Notes: generated by a model from the letters alone, not told the origin. DNA of 64,000 bases from Saccharothrix deserti (GCF_009769385.1 NZ_VKAB01000001.1:558001-622000), one strand, 5' to 3'; positions 16,589-24,342 are shown, numbered from the stretch's first letter. Translations and numbers: made by a program.

Positions 16589-16962
16589 ACCGGGCCGGAG
16601 GTGGCCCCGATGGTGAACTGCGTGCCGGGAGCGGAGTCGCTGAACGAATCGGGCACCCGGACCAGGACTTCGACGAACCGGCCGACGGCGTCCGCGGTCG
16701 TGTCGCCGACCTGCCGACCGTGGAAGGTGAACACCACTCGACCGTGGGCGGGATAACCCTCACCGCTGAGCCGGACCTCGCCACCGGCGTGACCGGCGAG
16801 CGGCTGAGCCACGACGTGCGCGACCGCGGGCGAGGGTGCGGTGGAACTCAACACCGTGACGGCGGGCAGCGGGACGGACGTCTCCGGGGCGCAGCCCGTC
16901 AACGCCAGGGAACTCAGCAGGACCAGGATCGGCGGACCGGGTCTTCGTCTTCGTCTTCGCAC
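16555..16962 (-). CDS. Small lipoprotein with Ig-like (TIG/IPT-type) domain
   Basis: 135 residues from GTG 16962 with GGGGAGG about 6 bases upstream. An Arg-rich start (VRRRRRRPGPP), hydrophobic stretch LVLLSSLALTGC with the lipidated Cys, then a beta-rich domain of the type GGEVRLSGEGYPAHGRVVF ... VGDTTADAVGRFVEVLV, a pattern common in bacterial Ig-like domains of surface proteins. Probably displayed on the outer membrane face. A hairpin at 17041-17073 insulates it from rsr upstream. Confidence 0.65.
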   Translation of the reverse strand: MRRRRRRPGPPILVLLSSLALTGCAPETSVPLPAVTVLSSTAPSPAVAHVVAQPLAGHAGGEVRLSGEGYPAHGRVVFTFHGRQVGDTTADAVGRFVEVLVRVPDSFSDSAPGTQFTIGATSGPVYAETPFVLTR

Positions 16963-17040
16963 AGCGCGCCTCCCCTGGCCCGTTGACGGGGAAGTCAGCG
17001 TATATCGCGAAATCCGACCTGCCACGCGCCCGAACGGCTT

Positions 17041-17073
17041 ACCCGCCAGTCCGCATTTCGCGGACTGGCGGGT
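17041..17073 (-). terminator. Terminator downstream of rsr
   Basis: Perfect 14-bp stem, arms 17041-17054 (ACCCGCCAGTCCGC) and 17060-17073, 5-base loop ATTTC. It lies 74 bases beyond the rsr stop in the direction of transcription. Confidence 0.8.
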
Positions 17074-17146
17074 GCCGTACGGGCGCACTCGGGTGCGTAC
17101 GGTCGTGCTCTCCGCACGGTCACGCTCTCCGCACGGTCGCGTCCGG

Positions 17147-18718
17147 CTAGAAGGGCCAGACCGCGTCCCGCCCGCTCTCCAGCAAGGGGATCATCCGGAA
17201 AGCCTGGTCGGTGAGGCCGCCGAACGTGTGCCGGTCACGGCCGCCGCTCGGCGCGTGGCCGTGCCGGTACCCGGCGAGGTTCCAGGTGTAGAGCGGCACG
17301 TGGTCGGGCATCGCCCGGTGCACGTCACCGTCCCCGACCTGCTCGTCGGTCACGATCACCACGCGGTCGTGCCGGTCGAAGTGGGACCGCACCGCCTTGG
17401 CGGTCGCCGTGCCGCTGCCGAGGAAGTAGCCGCCGGACTTCCAGCGCTCCACCGCCTTGAGCAGCGACTCTCGACTGCGCAGCCGGAACGCGCGCGTGCT
17501 GTCCGAGTACGACACCACGTCCGCCGCCGCGCACCGCGCGCCGAGCGCGATGCCGAACACCGCCGCCGCGTCCCACCGCTTCAGGCTGCCGTCCTTCGAG
17601 AACGTTGCGTTCATCGAGTACGACGTGTCCACCAGCACGAGCGTGCGTCCGGGCAGCTCGGGCACGTTGGCGAGCGAGTGCGTGACCGCCTGCTCCAGCG
17701 CCCACGCCCACCGCAACGACGGTGCCGCCCGGTACGCGGACAGGAACCGCATCGGCAGTTGCCGAGACCGCGCCACCTGCTGCGGGTCCGCCAACCGTGC
17801 CGCGACGGCCGCCACCACCTCGTCGGAAACGCCCGCCTCGTCGAAGTTGCGCAGGTTCCGCAGTTGGGCCATGTAACCCATCGACGGGACCAGCGCCTCC
17901 CACACGTCGGCGGTCATCGGGCCCTGGAGCCAGCCGGCGACGGACTCCCACGTCATGCCCGCGTTCCGGAGCGTCGACGTGACGGTGTCGCGGTCCCGGA
18001 ACAGCGCACGCCGCCGTTCCACCGGCCACGCCAGCAGTTCCTCGCGTGCGCGCAGCACCTCCAGCGAGGCCGGAACCTCGTCGGCGTGGCCGTGACGGCG
18101 GTCGAGGGCGTGGGCGAACAGCTCGCTCTGCTTGTCGGCCACCGGCGACGGGTGCACGAGGTTGAGCACGTCACCGAACCGGAAACCGCGCGCCGCGGAG
18201 TCCCACTTCACCAGCGCACGCTCGTCGTACAGCCGCCGCACCGCGTCCGCCACGCCGCGCTTGACCGGCTTCGGCAGCGCCCGGCCGTACTGCGAGGTCC
18301 AGTAGGCGAGGAACTCGCCCGGCTCGTCGGCGCGCTGGAGCACCGAGTCCACGACCTGCCGGGACATGCCCTGCTCACCGGCCTCCAAGCGGGCCTTGAC
18401 GAAGTGCGCCGCGCCGACGAGGGACGCCGTGCGCATGTTCGCCTCGCCGCGCAGCCACGCCAGGAACCGGGCCGTCCAGTCGGGATCGGCGACGGTCGCG
18501 GCGCGCACCAGCGCGGCGTAGCGGTCGTCCCGCTCGCCGGAGTTCTCGTAGAAGGTCTGCTCGCCGACCATGTTTGTGACCGAGAGCAGGAAAAGCTCGG
18601 ACTTCGCGTCACGCGCATATCCCGGACCGCCCTGGTGGGTACGACCACTCGCCACGGCTTCGGAAACGATCGGGCTGGACACGGACGCGCGGACACGGCC
18701 GAAGTTGAACTTGCTCAT
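17147..18718 (-). CDS. rsr: Ro60-family RNA-binding protein (TROVE + vWA), Rsr
   Basis: 523 residues, the usual Ro60 length. The TROVE helical-repeat ring spans about residues 15-355 (GYARDAKSELFLLSVTNMVG, AALVRAATVADPDWTARFLAW, MTWESVAGWL, MGYMAQLRNLRNFDEAG). A von Willebrand A domain follows with an intact MIDAS motif DTSYS at 364-368 and the distal VIVTDEQ. Ro proteins bind misfolded RNAs in the central hole and Y RNAs on the outer surface, and assist RNA quality control and decay. Two Y-RNA-like modules lie immediately upstream on the same strand, which strongly supports the assignment. The Shine-Dalgarno GAGGG is inside a hairpin (18726-18744). Confidence 0.93.
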   Translation of the reverse strand: MSKFNFGRVRASVSSPIVSEAVASGRTHQGGPGYARDAKSELFLLSVTNMVGEQTFYENSGERDDRYAALVRAATVADPDWTARFLAWLRGEANMRTASLVGAAHFVKARLEAGEQGMSRQVVDSVLQRADEPGEFLAYWTSQYGRALPKPVKRGVADAVRRLYDERALVKWDSAARGFRFGDVLNLVHPSPVADKQSELFAHALDRRHGHADEVPASLEVLRAREELLAWPVERRRALFRDRDTVTSTLRNAGMTWESVAGWLQGPMTADVWEALVPSMGYMAQLRNLRNFDEAGVSDEVVAAVAARLADPQQVARSRQLPMRFLSAYRAAPSLRWAWALEQAVTHSLANVPELPGRTLVLVDTSYSMNATFSKDGSLKRWDAAAVFGIALGARCAAADVVSYSDSTRAFRLRSRESLLKAVERWKSGGYFLGSGTATAKAVRSHFDRHDRVVIVTDEQVGDGDVHRAMPDHVPLYTWNLAGYRHGHAPSGGRDRHTFGGLTDQAFRMIPLLESGRDAVWPF

Positions 18719-18725
18719 TTCTCGA

Positions 18726-18744
18726 CCCTCAAAAGGCTTGAGGG
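18726..18744 (-). promoter_or_regulatory. Hairpin covering the rsr ribosome-binding site
   Basis: CCCTCAA (18726-18732) and TTGAGGG (18738-18744) form a 7-bp stem with a 5-base loop. The transcript's GAGGG, 7 bases before the rsr ATG, is in the 3' arm. It could limit rsr translation or mark the 3' end of the Y RNA. Confidence 0.6.
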
Positions 18745-18750
18745 AGCGAC

Positions 18751-18910
18751 TACAGCTTCACACGTGCCCGAGATCAGAGTCGACGAAGGTGACATTAGGC
18801 GCTCTGCCGACTGAGCTACACCGGCGAACCGGTGGCGGGACTCGAACCCGCGACAACCCCATTATCAGTGGAAGTAACCCTCGTCTGCGCACCGGGCACG
18901 TGTGAAGTTG
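18751..18910 (-). ncRNA. yrlA: Y RNA (YrlA-type) with tRNA-like module, module B
   Basis: Read 5' to 3' on the minus strand from 18910. The ends pair as an 18-bp closing helix (18893-18910 with 18753-18770, one A.C mismatch). Next comes an asymmetric internal loop (5' GGUGCGCA, 3' GACUCUGAUCU) and a second helix GACGAGGGU/ACCUUCGUC. The distal part mimics tRNA in permuted order: a perfect T-arm (18835-18851, stem GCGGG/CCCGC, loop UUCGAGU), an acceptor-like stem closed by a UUCG tetraloop (CACCGGUUCGCCGGUG, 18819-18834), then a D-arm GUAGCUCAGUCGGCAGAGC (18801-18819). This is the architecture known for bacterial YrlA RNAs, the partners of Ro60. It is not a tRNA gene: the arms are in the wrong order and no anticodon arm is placed between them. 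Confidence 0.87.
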
Positions 18911-18990
18911 TGGGCTCCCGAGATCCAGGTCGTCCTGCGGCGTAGTTTCATCTGAAGAAGTAGCCGCGGGACTTCGCACCGGGAGTGCAC
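18911..18990 (-). ncRNA. Second Y-RNA-like module without tRNA mimic, module A
   Basis: Read from 18990 on the minus strand. The closing helix is GUG/CAC plus CUCCCG/CGGGAG around a 2x2 loop. The same internal-loop sequences as module B follow (5' GGUGCGAA, 3' GACCUGGAUCU before CGGG), then a helix GUCCCGCGG/CCGCAGGAC with one C.A mismatch at the equivalent place, and a 23-base loop starting CUACUUCUUCAGAU, which resembles UUACUUCCACUGAU in module B. It directly abuts module B, so either two RNAs or one two-module RNA of about 240 bases is made. Assignment rests on the internal comparison. Confidence 0.65.
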
Positions 18991-18995
18991 GAGCC

Positions 18996-19023
18996 AGAGT
19001 AATCAAGAACCGGAGAGGATCAA
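18996..19023 (-). promoter_or_regulatory. Predicted promoter of the Y RNA locus
   Basis: On the minus strand TTGATC (19023-19018), 16-base spacer, TACTCT (19001-18996), with the first paired base of module A 6 bases further. Starts 8 bases after the nucS stop, so the RNAs need not depend on nucS read-through. Confidence 0.45.
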
Positions 19024-19030
19024 CTCATTA

Positions 19031-19690
19031 TCAGAACAGCCGGAACTCGTCCGACTCGATGCCGCGCAGCGCGTCGTAGTCCAGCACGACGCAGCGGATG
19101 CCGCGGTCCTCGGCGAGGGTGCGCGCCTGCGGTTTGATCTGCTGGGCGGCGAACACGCCCTTCACCGGCGCCAGCAACGGGTCGCGGTTGAGGAGTTCCA
19201 GGTACCTCGTCAGCTGTTCGACACCGTCGATCTCGCCCCGGCGCTTGATCTCCACCGCGACCGAGACGCCCGACGCGTCGCGGCACATCAGGTCGACCGG
19301 GCCGATCGGGGTCGGGAACTCGCGGCGGACCAGGGTCCAGCCGTCGCCGAGGGTGGTGACGTGTTCGGCCAGCAGCTTCTGGAGGTCGGACTCCACACCG
19401 TCCTTGACCAGGCCGGGTTCCGGGCCGAGCTCGTGCTTGGAGTCGTGCAGCACCTCGGCCAGGGTGATGATCAGCTTCTCGCCCGCCTTGTTCTGCACGA
19501 CCCACATGTCCGGGTCCTCGATCAGCCAGCACGGCGGGCTCATCCAGTTCAGCGGCTTGTACGCCCGGTCGTCGGAGTGGATCGACACCGAGCCGTCCGC
19601 CTTGATCAGCAGCAGCCGCTGCGCCATCGGCAGATGGGCCGTGAGGCGTCCGACGTAGTCGACCTGGCAGCGAGCGATGACGAGGCGCAC
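19031..19690 (-). CDS. nucS: Endonuclease NucS / EndoMS
   Basis: 219 residues from GTG 19690 ([16 protein letters not shown]). The N-terminal DNA-binding and dimer domain includes [12 protein letters not shown] and [11 protein letters not shown]. The C-terminal RecB-like nuclease core has [27 protein letters not shown] and [10 protein letters not shown]. NucS cuts both strands at G-T, G-G and T-T mismatches and is the mismatch-repair enzyme of actinobacteria that lack MutS/MutL. The acidic end EFRLF is the likely clamp-interacting region. Confidence 0.93.
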   Translation of the reverse strand: MRLVIARCQVDYVGRLTAHLPMAQRLLLIKADGSVSIHSDDRAYKPLNWMSPPCWLIEDPDMWVVQNKAGEKLIITLAEVLHDSKHELGPEPGLVKDGVESDLQKLLAEHVTTLGDGWTLVRREFPTPIGPVDLMCRDASGVSVAVEIKRRGEIDGVEQLTRYLELLNRDPLLAPVKGVFAAQQIKPQARTLAEDRGIRCVVLDYDALRGIESDEFRLF

Positions 19691-19746
19691 GGCCGACAGG
19701 CTACGGGGTGCGGGACCCGTTCCACCGGCAGGTACCGTCGGCCGAC

Positions 19747-20013
19747 GTGTCACCGCCGCGTCAGTTCCCGCGCACCGAGCCCGTCGACCTGATCGCCGAC
19801 GAGAGCGCGTACACGCCGCTGCGCCGCAGCCCCGGCCTGTTGCCGCTGGTCCCCCTGTCGGTCGGCACCACGCTCGGCACGGGGCCTCGTCGGCCGTCGG
19901 CCGTCGGTGTCCGGTCCGCCGCGGGCTTGGTGGTGTACTTCGCCTACGGGCGACGGCGATCGGAACTGGCCCGGTCGCGGTTCGGCTCCGAGCAACCGGC
20001 ACAGGGAGAGTGA
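19747..20013 (+). pseudogene. Possible C-terminal relic of an APC-family amino acid permease
   Basis: 88 codons from GTG 19747. The tail [18 protein letters not shown] and the middle [14 protein letters not shown] resemble the last helices and cytoplasmic end of cationic amino-acid transporters, but the membrane helices are shortened and interrupted by [12 protein letters not shown]. The stop overlaps or abuts the Nudix start. Could instead be a small expressed protein; low confidence. Confidence 0.4.
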
Positions 20014-20015
20014 TC

Positions 20016-20552
20016 GTGGAAACCCTCGGATCGCGTGAGGTGTACGCGAACCAGTGGATGGTGGTCCGGGAGGACGCCATCGGGCGGGCGGACGGGACCA
20101 CCGGTATCTACGGTGTGGTGGACAAACCCGACTTCGCGCTGGTGATCCCCATGGACGGCGAGCGGCTTCGGCTCGTCGAGCAGTACCGCTACCCGCTGGG
20201 GCTGCGGCGGTGGGAGTTCCCGCAGGGCACCGCGCCCGAACGCGCGGACGTCGACCCGATGGCGTTGGCCAAGCGCGAGTTGCGGGAGGAGACCGGGTTG
20301 CGGGCGGGCAAGCTCGTGCAGCTGGGTCTGCTCGACGTCGCGCCGGGCATGTCCAGCCAGCGCGGCCGGGTGTTCCTGGCCACCCAGCTCACGGAGGGCT
20401 TCCACGAGCGGGAGCACGAGGAGCAGGACATGCGCTCGGCGTGGTTCCCGCGCGCGGAGTTCGAGGCGATGATCGCGCGCGGCGAGATCACCGACGCCCA
20501 GTCGATCGCCGCCTACACCCTGCTCCTGCTGCACGAGCACTCGCAGCCGTGA
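20016..20552 (+). CDS. Nudix hydrolase (ADP-ribose pyrophosphatase-like)
   Basis: 178 residues from GTG 20016, with GGGAG 7 bases upstream; GTG 20010 is possible. Nudix box in [15 protein letters not shown] followed by [13 protein letters not shown], with the REx2EE core intact and one short insertion. N-terminal beta strands [18 protein letters not shown] and [16 protein letters not shown] are typical of the NudF/ADPR group, which hydrolyses ADP-ribose or similar nucleoside diphosphate derivatives. Substrate inferred from family only. Confidence 0.87.
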   Translation: METLGSREVYANQWMVVREDAIGRADGTTGIYGVVDKPDFALVIPMDGERLRLVEQYRYPLGLRRWEFPQGTAPERADVDPMALAKRELREETGLRAGKLVQLGLLDVAPGMSSQRGRVFLATQLTEGFHEREHEEQDMRSAWFPRAEFEAMIARGEITDAQSIAAYTLLLLHEHSQP

Positions 20553-20615
20553 CGGTCGGTCGGCGAGCTGCGGCCGACGACGTGTTCTACAAGGGTACGG
20601 ACTAGTCGGTCCCCC

Positions 20616-21389
20616 CTAGTCGGTCCACACGGCAGGGCGCTTTTCGAGGAACGAGGACATGCCCTCCTTGGCCGCCGGGGTCTGCGACGCGGCCGCCATC
20701 ACCTCCACCGCGATGGCGTACGCGTCGGCCTCGGGTCGGTCGAGCTGGGCGTAGATCGTCTGCTTGCCCAGCGCCTTGCTGGCCCGGCTGCCACGCGTGG
20801 CGCGGCGCATCAGCTCGTCCACGGCCTCGTCCAGCTCCGCCGCCGGCACGACGCGGTTGACCAGGCCCCACTGCTCGGCGGTCCGCGCGTCCACCGGGTC
20901 GCCGGTCAGCGCCATCTCCATCAACCGCTTGCGCCCCACCGCACGTGCCACCGGCACCGCCGGGGTGTGGCAGAACCAGCCGCCCTTGCCGCCGGGCAGG
21001 GCGAACGCGGCGTCCTCGGCCGCCACCGCCAGGTCGCACGACGCCACCAGCTGGCAGCCGGCGGCGGTGGCCAGGCCGTGCACGCGGGCGATCACCACCT
21101 GCGGCACGGACTCGATGGTCCGCATCAGGTCCGTGCACAGCGTCAGCAGATCGCGCACGCCCTCCAGGTCGCGGGCCGACACGTCGGCGAAGTCGTGCCC
21201 GGCGGAGAACACCGGCCCCTCGCCCGCGAGCACCACACCCACCGCGTCCGACGCGGCGACCTCGCGGAACGCGGTCAGCAGTTCCGCCAGGTGCTCGGCG
21301 GACAGCGAGTTGCGCCGTGCGGCGCGGTCCATGGTGATCCGCACGACGTCATCCGTGCGGTCGACCCGGATGTGCTGGTATTCGGCCAT
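20616..21389 (-). CDS. Enoyl-CoA hydratase/isomerase family protein, ECHDC3-like
   Basis: 257 residues, complete crotonase fold: MDRAARRNSLSAEHL, GEGPVFSAGHDFADV, VIARVHGLATAAGCQLVA, SCDLAVAAEDAAFALPG and WGLVNRVVPAAELDEAV. The two catalytic glutamates of true enoyl-CoA hydratases are replaced (GCQL for GCEL-type, PGGKGG for PE-type). Together with the CHTPAVPVARAVGRKRLMEM segment this resembles mammalian ECHDC3 and its bacterial relatives. It probably binds an acyl-CoA, but hydratase activity is doubtful. Convergent with the Nudix gene. Confidence 0.87.
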   Translation of the reverse strand: MAEYQHIRVDRTDDVVRITMDRAARRNSLSAEHLAELLTAFREVAASDAVGVVLAGEGPVFSAGHDFADVSARDLEGVRDLLTLCTDLMRTIESVPQVVIARVHGLATAAGCQLVASCDLAVAAEDAAFALPGGKGGWFCHTPAVPVARAVGRKRLMEMALTGDPVDARTAEQWGLVNRVVPAAELDEAVDELMRRATRGSRASKALGKQTIYAQLDRPEADAYAIAVEVMAAASQTPAAKEGMSSFLEKRPAVWTD

Positions 21390-21445
21390 GTTGTGACCGT
21401 AACCGGCCCCGCAACAGCATGCCCGCGGACTACCGTCCAGCGGGT

Positions 21446-22222
21446 ATGAGACTTCGACTGTTAGCCGTGGCGGTGCTGCTGGCCGGCTGCGCCAGTCCCG
21501 TCGTCGACGGTGCCACCGCTCCCCCTCCGAGCGAGATCGACTTCCCGGTGGACGCCAAACCGCGGCCGATCGTGCTGACCGGCTGGCCGCTCGTCCAGGA
21601 GGGCTCCGGCGGCGAGGCCGAGAAGATCGCCGCGAGCAACGGCCGGTTCGCCTTCACCGGCGCCGCGCCCACGACACCCGCGCCCACTCCCGTCGAGCTG
21701 TCCGACGGTCCGGCGACCCTGCCGCTGATCGGCGCGGCGGACGCGGTCGTCGCGATGTCCGCGGCCGGCCGGGACGGGACGCCGCTGGAGCTGGTGGCCG
21801 TCGAGTTCGGCCAGGCTCGGTTCGCCACCGACCGCGGTGCGCTGGACCTGCCCGCGTGGCGGTTCCGATCGGCGTTCGGCTCCACGTTCTCGTGGCCCGC
21901 GGTCGCGCCGACGGCGTTCTGGAGGTTCGGCGAGGTGACCGGGTCGATCGACCGGGCCACGACGACCGACGGCGTCACGCTCGACGTGGAGATGGACGAG
22001 CCTGCGCCGCCGTGCCCCGGCGAAGACCCCGGCGTGACGAAGGCGGTGGCCGAGGAGGGCCCGACGTCGGTGGTGGTCCGCCAGGAGACCACCGGCCGCG
22101 GTCGGCTCTGCGGCGACAACGCGCTCTACCAGCCCCGCACGTTCCAGGTGGTGCTCGAGGAGCCGTTGGGCGCGCGGGTCTTGGTGGACGAGCACAACGG
22201 CATCATCACCGTGACGCGCTAG
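21446..22222 (+). CDS. Secreted lipoprotein of unknown function
   Basis: 258 residues from ATG 21446. Lipoprotein signal MRLRLLAVAVLLAGC, lipidated Cys15. The mature part has a Pro-rich start (ATAPPPSEIDFPVDAKPRP), an acidic beta-rich body and two cysteines (APPCPGEDPG, RLCGDNA) that could pair. No family recognised. Outer-face membrane anchoring is expected. Confidence 0.75.
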   Translation: MRLRLLAVAVLLAGCASPVVDGATAPPPSEIDFPVDAKPRPIVLTGWPLVQEGSGGEAEKIAASNGRFAFTGAAPTTPAPTPVELSDGPATLPLIGAADAVVAMSAAGRDGTPLELVAVEFGQARFATDRGALDLPAWRFRSAFGSTFSWPAVAPTAFWRFGEVTGSIDRATTTDGVTLDVEMDEPAPPCPGEDPGVTKAVAEEGPTSVVVRQETTGRGRLCGDNALYQPRTFQVVLEEPLGARVLVDEHNGIITVTR

Positions 22223-22294
22223 GCCCTGTCCCTTCGATCAGGTGACTCGTTGCACTGGTTGTGCTCAGCAGAGGGACGAGGATTCACGGCCTAG
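22219..22294. terminator. Imperfect inverted repeat between convergent genes
   Basis: Outer arms CTAGGCC (22220-22226) and GGCCTAG (22288-22294), inner arms GTCCCT and AGGGAC. It is placed where a bidirectional terminator is expected. It could also be a leftover end of an insertion sequence; no transposase is present. Confidence 0.35.
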
Positions 22295-23169
22295 GCGTCC
22301 CGGTACCGGTCCCGGACCTCGGGGAGTTGCCGGAAGCCGGCTGACCTGTAGGTGGCGACGGCGCCGACATTGGAACTCGGGGTGCAGACCATCGCGCTCG
22401 ACGAGCCCAGCTCCCGGAGTGCGGCCGCCGCGGCGACGGTGATCGCCTTGCCGTAACCGTGACCGCGGTGGTCCCGGTGCACGCCCATCGGCTCGAGCAA
22501 CCCGGGCTTCCCCGGACCGGCCGACCACACCGTCACCGCCGCCACCGCGTTGCCCTGGTCGTCGTACGCGACCAGACACCGGGCGTCGGCGTACGGCAAT
22601 CCGGCCGCCATCGCGTGCCAGCGCTCGTCCGTGAACGCCGGGCTGTCGAACGATGCCCGGTGTACGGCGGTCCGCACGTGCGCCTGCTCCGGCCCGATCA
22701 CCTCGATCCGCACGCCCGGGTCCTTCACCGGCTCCGTGAGGTCGCGGCGCAGCGGCGTCCACGGCTCGTCGGTGTTCCAGCCGTCCTCGGACAGCAGGTC
22801 TTGGACCAGTGCGCGCATTGGTGCCTCGATGTTCACCTTCCCCTCGGGCAGTACGCCGCGCTCCGGCTCGGTCACGTCCTCAACCAGCCGCCGCGCCAAC
22901 TCCTCGTCCTGGTGAGCGCCTGGCGCGATCGTCAGCCGCAACAGCTCGGGACCGTCCAGCAGCCCGACGGCGAGAATCCGTCCGTCCCGACTCCAGGTCC
23001 GGACCGCCGCGGCCGTCGCCTCCGCACCGAACCGCCAGAACCAGCCCAGGTCCCCCGGATGCAGTTGCATCGGCGCCCCGTCGTACTGCCACTCCCGCAG
23101 CACGCCCACAGCCTCGCTCAGCCCGTCGACTCCCGGCTTGCCCAACGCGATCGCCACATCCCCGATCAC
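22291..23169 (-). CDS. GNAT acetyltransferase, tandem-domain type
   Basis: About 292 residues from GTG 23169. The N-terminal half (LHPGDLGWFWRFGAEATAAA, GRILAVGLLDGPELLRL) looks like a degenerate GNAT. The C-terminal half (from about 155) is a clear one: DARCLVAYDDQGNAVAAVTV, EPMGVHRDHRGHGYGKAITV for acetyl-CoA binding and CTPSSNVGAVATYRSAGF. The layout resembles mycothiol-synthase-like double GNATs, but the substrate is unknown. The start is uncertain because no Shine-Dalgarno is visible and the region just upstream is decayed DUF1028 sequence. Confidence 0.75.
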   Translation of the reverse strand: MIGDVAIALGKPGVDGLSEAVGVLREWQYDGAPMQLHPGDLGWFWRFGAEATAAAVRTWSRDGRILAVGLLDGPELLRLTIAPGAHQDEELARRLVEDVTEPERGVLPEGKVNIEAPMRALVQDLLSEDGWNTDEPWTPLRRDLTEPVKDPGVRIEVIGPEQAHVRTAVHRASFDSPAFTDERWHAMAAGLPYADARCLVAYDDQGNAVAAVTVWSAGPGKPGLLEPMGVHRDHRGHGYGKAITVAAAAALRELGSSSAMVCTPSSNVGAVATYRSAGFRQLPEVRDRYRDA

Positions 23170-23217
23170 ACACCACCGCGCCGACCGCCCGCACCCGGTT
23201 TCCGGCCGGCCGGCGTG

Positions 23218-23478
23218 GTGGGGACGCGTACTCGGCGGCGTCCGGAGACCTGGCCGACCGCATGGTGGCCGCACTGTCCGCCGCCGAACGCGAAGGCGGT
23301 GACGTGCCGGCCCGCAGTCGGCGGCGCTGCTCGTCGTGGGCCCGCAGCGGGACGCCGAGGCGACCGGGAACGCCGACGACCCGGTGATCGACCTCCGCGT
23401 GGACGACTCCCGCGACCCGGCAGGCGACCTCCACCGCCTGCTCGACACGTCCCGTGCCCACCGCCTGGACCCTCGCGT
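23218..23478 (+). pseudogene. DUF1028 family gene remnant
   Basis: Only the C-terminal part of a DUF1028 (Ntn-hydrolase-like) protein is left, in two frames: AASGDLADRMVAALSAAERE then, after a frame change near 23307-23320, QSAALLVVGPQRDAEATGNA and VIDLRVDDSRDPAGDLHRLL. There is no start codon region and no N-terminus. It lies head to head with the GNAT gene and next to another broken gene. Confidence 0.7.
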
Positions 23479-23493
23479 GGAGCGAAGCGCCGG

Positions 23494-24342
23494 TCAGGAA
23501 GCGGTGGGGATGCGGAACGTGCGGCGGTAGGCGTCGGGGGTCACGCCCAGCTCCGCGCGCAACCGCCGACGCAGGTTCGCGGCGGTCCCGAGACCCGAAC
23601 GCTCGACCACGCGGTGGACCGGCAGGTCGGTGATCTCCAGCAGGCGTTGGGCGAGCAGCACCCGCTGCACCTGGAGCCACCGACCGGGCGTGCTGCCGGT
23701 CTCGGCGAGGAAGGCGCGGTGGAAGGTGCGTTCGCTCATCCCGGCGTGCGCGGCCAGGTCGACGACGCCGATGGGCTCGGCCAGGTGGTCCACCGCCCAG
23801 TCCACTGTGGACGCAAGGCCGGTACGACCCGCGAAGGCGGGCAACGACGGCTCCACGTACTGCCGCTGCCCGCCCTCGCGGGTCGGCAGCATGACCAGGC
23901 GGCGGGCCAGGGCGGCGGGCCAGGGCGGCGGCGACGTCCGCACCGTGCGCCCGGCGGACCAGGTGCATGCACAAGTCGAGCCCGCCGACCACGCCGGCCG
24001 ACGTCAGCACGTCCCCGTCGGTGAACAGCACGTCCCGCAGCACACGAGCCTTCGGCGCGGCCTGCGCCAACATGTCCAGCAGCCGCCAGTGCGTGGTCGC
24101 CTCACGCCCGTCCAGCATCCCGGCCGCCGCCGGCGTGAACGCCCCGGAGCACAGCGCGGCCACCGGACCGTCGCACGACCGCAAAGCGCGCACGGCCTCC
24201 GCCGGCACGTCGGCGAGCGGATCGACGCGACCGGGCACCATCACCAGGTCGCAGTCCTTCAGGCCCGAAAGCCCGTGCGTGGCGGGGATGACGCCGACCG
24301 GGTTCACCGGCGTGGCGACCTGCCCCGGCGCGCTGACGTGGT
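23494..24342 (-). pseudogene. GlxA-type AraC regulator, frameshifted and N-terminally truncated
   Basis: The DJ-1/PfpI-like part (DCDLVMVPGRVDPLADVP, VAALCSGAFTPAAAGML, AAPKARVLRDVLFTDGDVLT, HGADVAAALARR) runs in one frame. The continuation LVMLPTREGGQRQYVEPSLP and the AraC helix-turn-helix domain (GMSERTFHRAFLAETGSTPG, SGLGTAANLRRRLRAELGVT) are in another. The break is a perfect 13-bp tandem duplication GGCGGGCCAGGGC at 23901-23913 and 23914-23926; removing one copy restores ADVAAALARRLVMLP. The first 55-65 residues are also missing, cut where the mutase gene ends. Two lesions make this a pseudogene. Confidence 0.85.

Noticed and set aside
18790..18865. Apparent tRNA gene (T-arm and D-arm consensus sequences)
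   Set aside because: The arms are in permuted order, joined by a UUCG loop, with no anticodon arm between them. The Y RNA reading explains all parts.
22219..22294. Insertion-sequence end
   Set aside because: The inverted arms could suggest an IS end, but no transposase, second end or target duplication is seen; a terminator between convergent genes is simpler.
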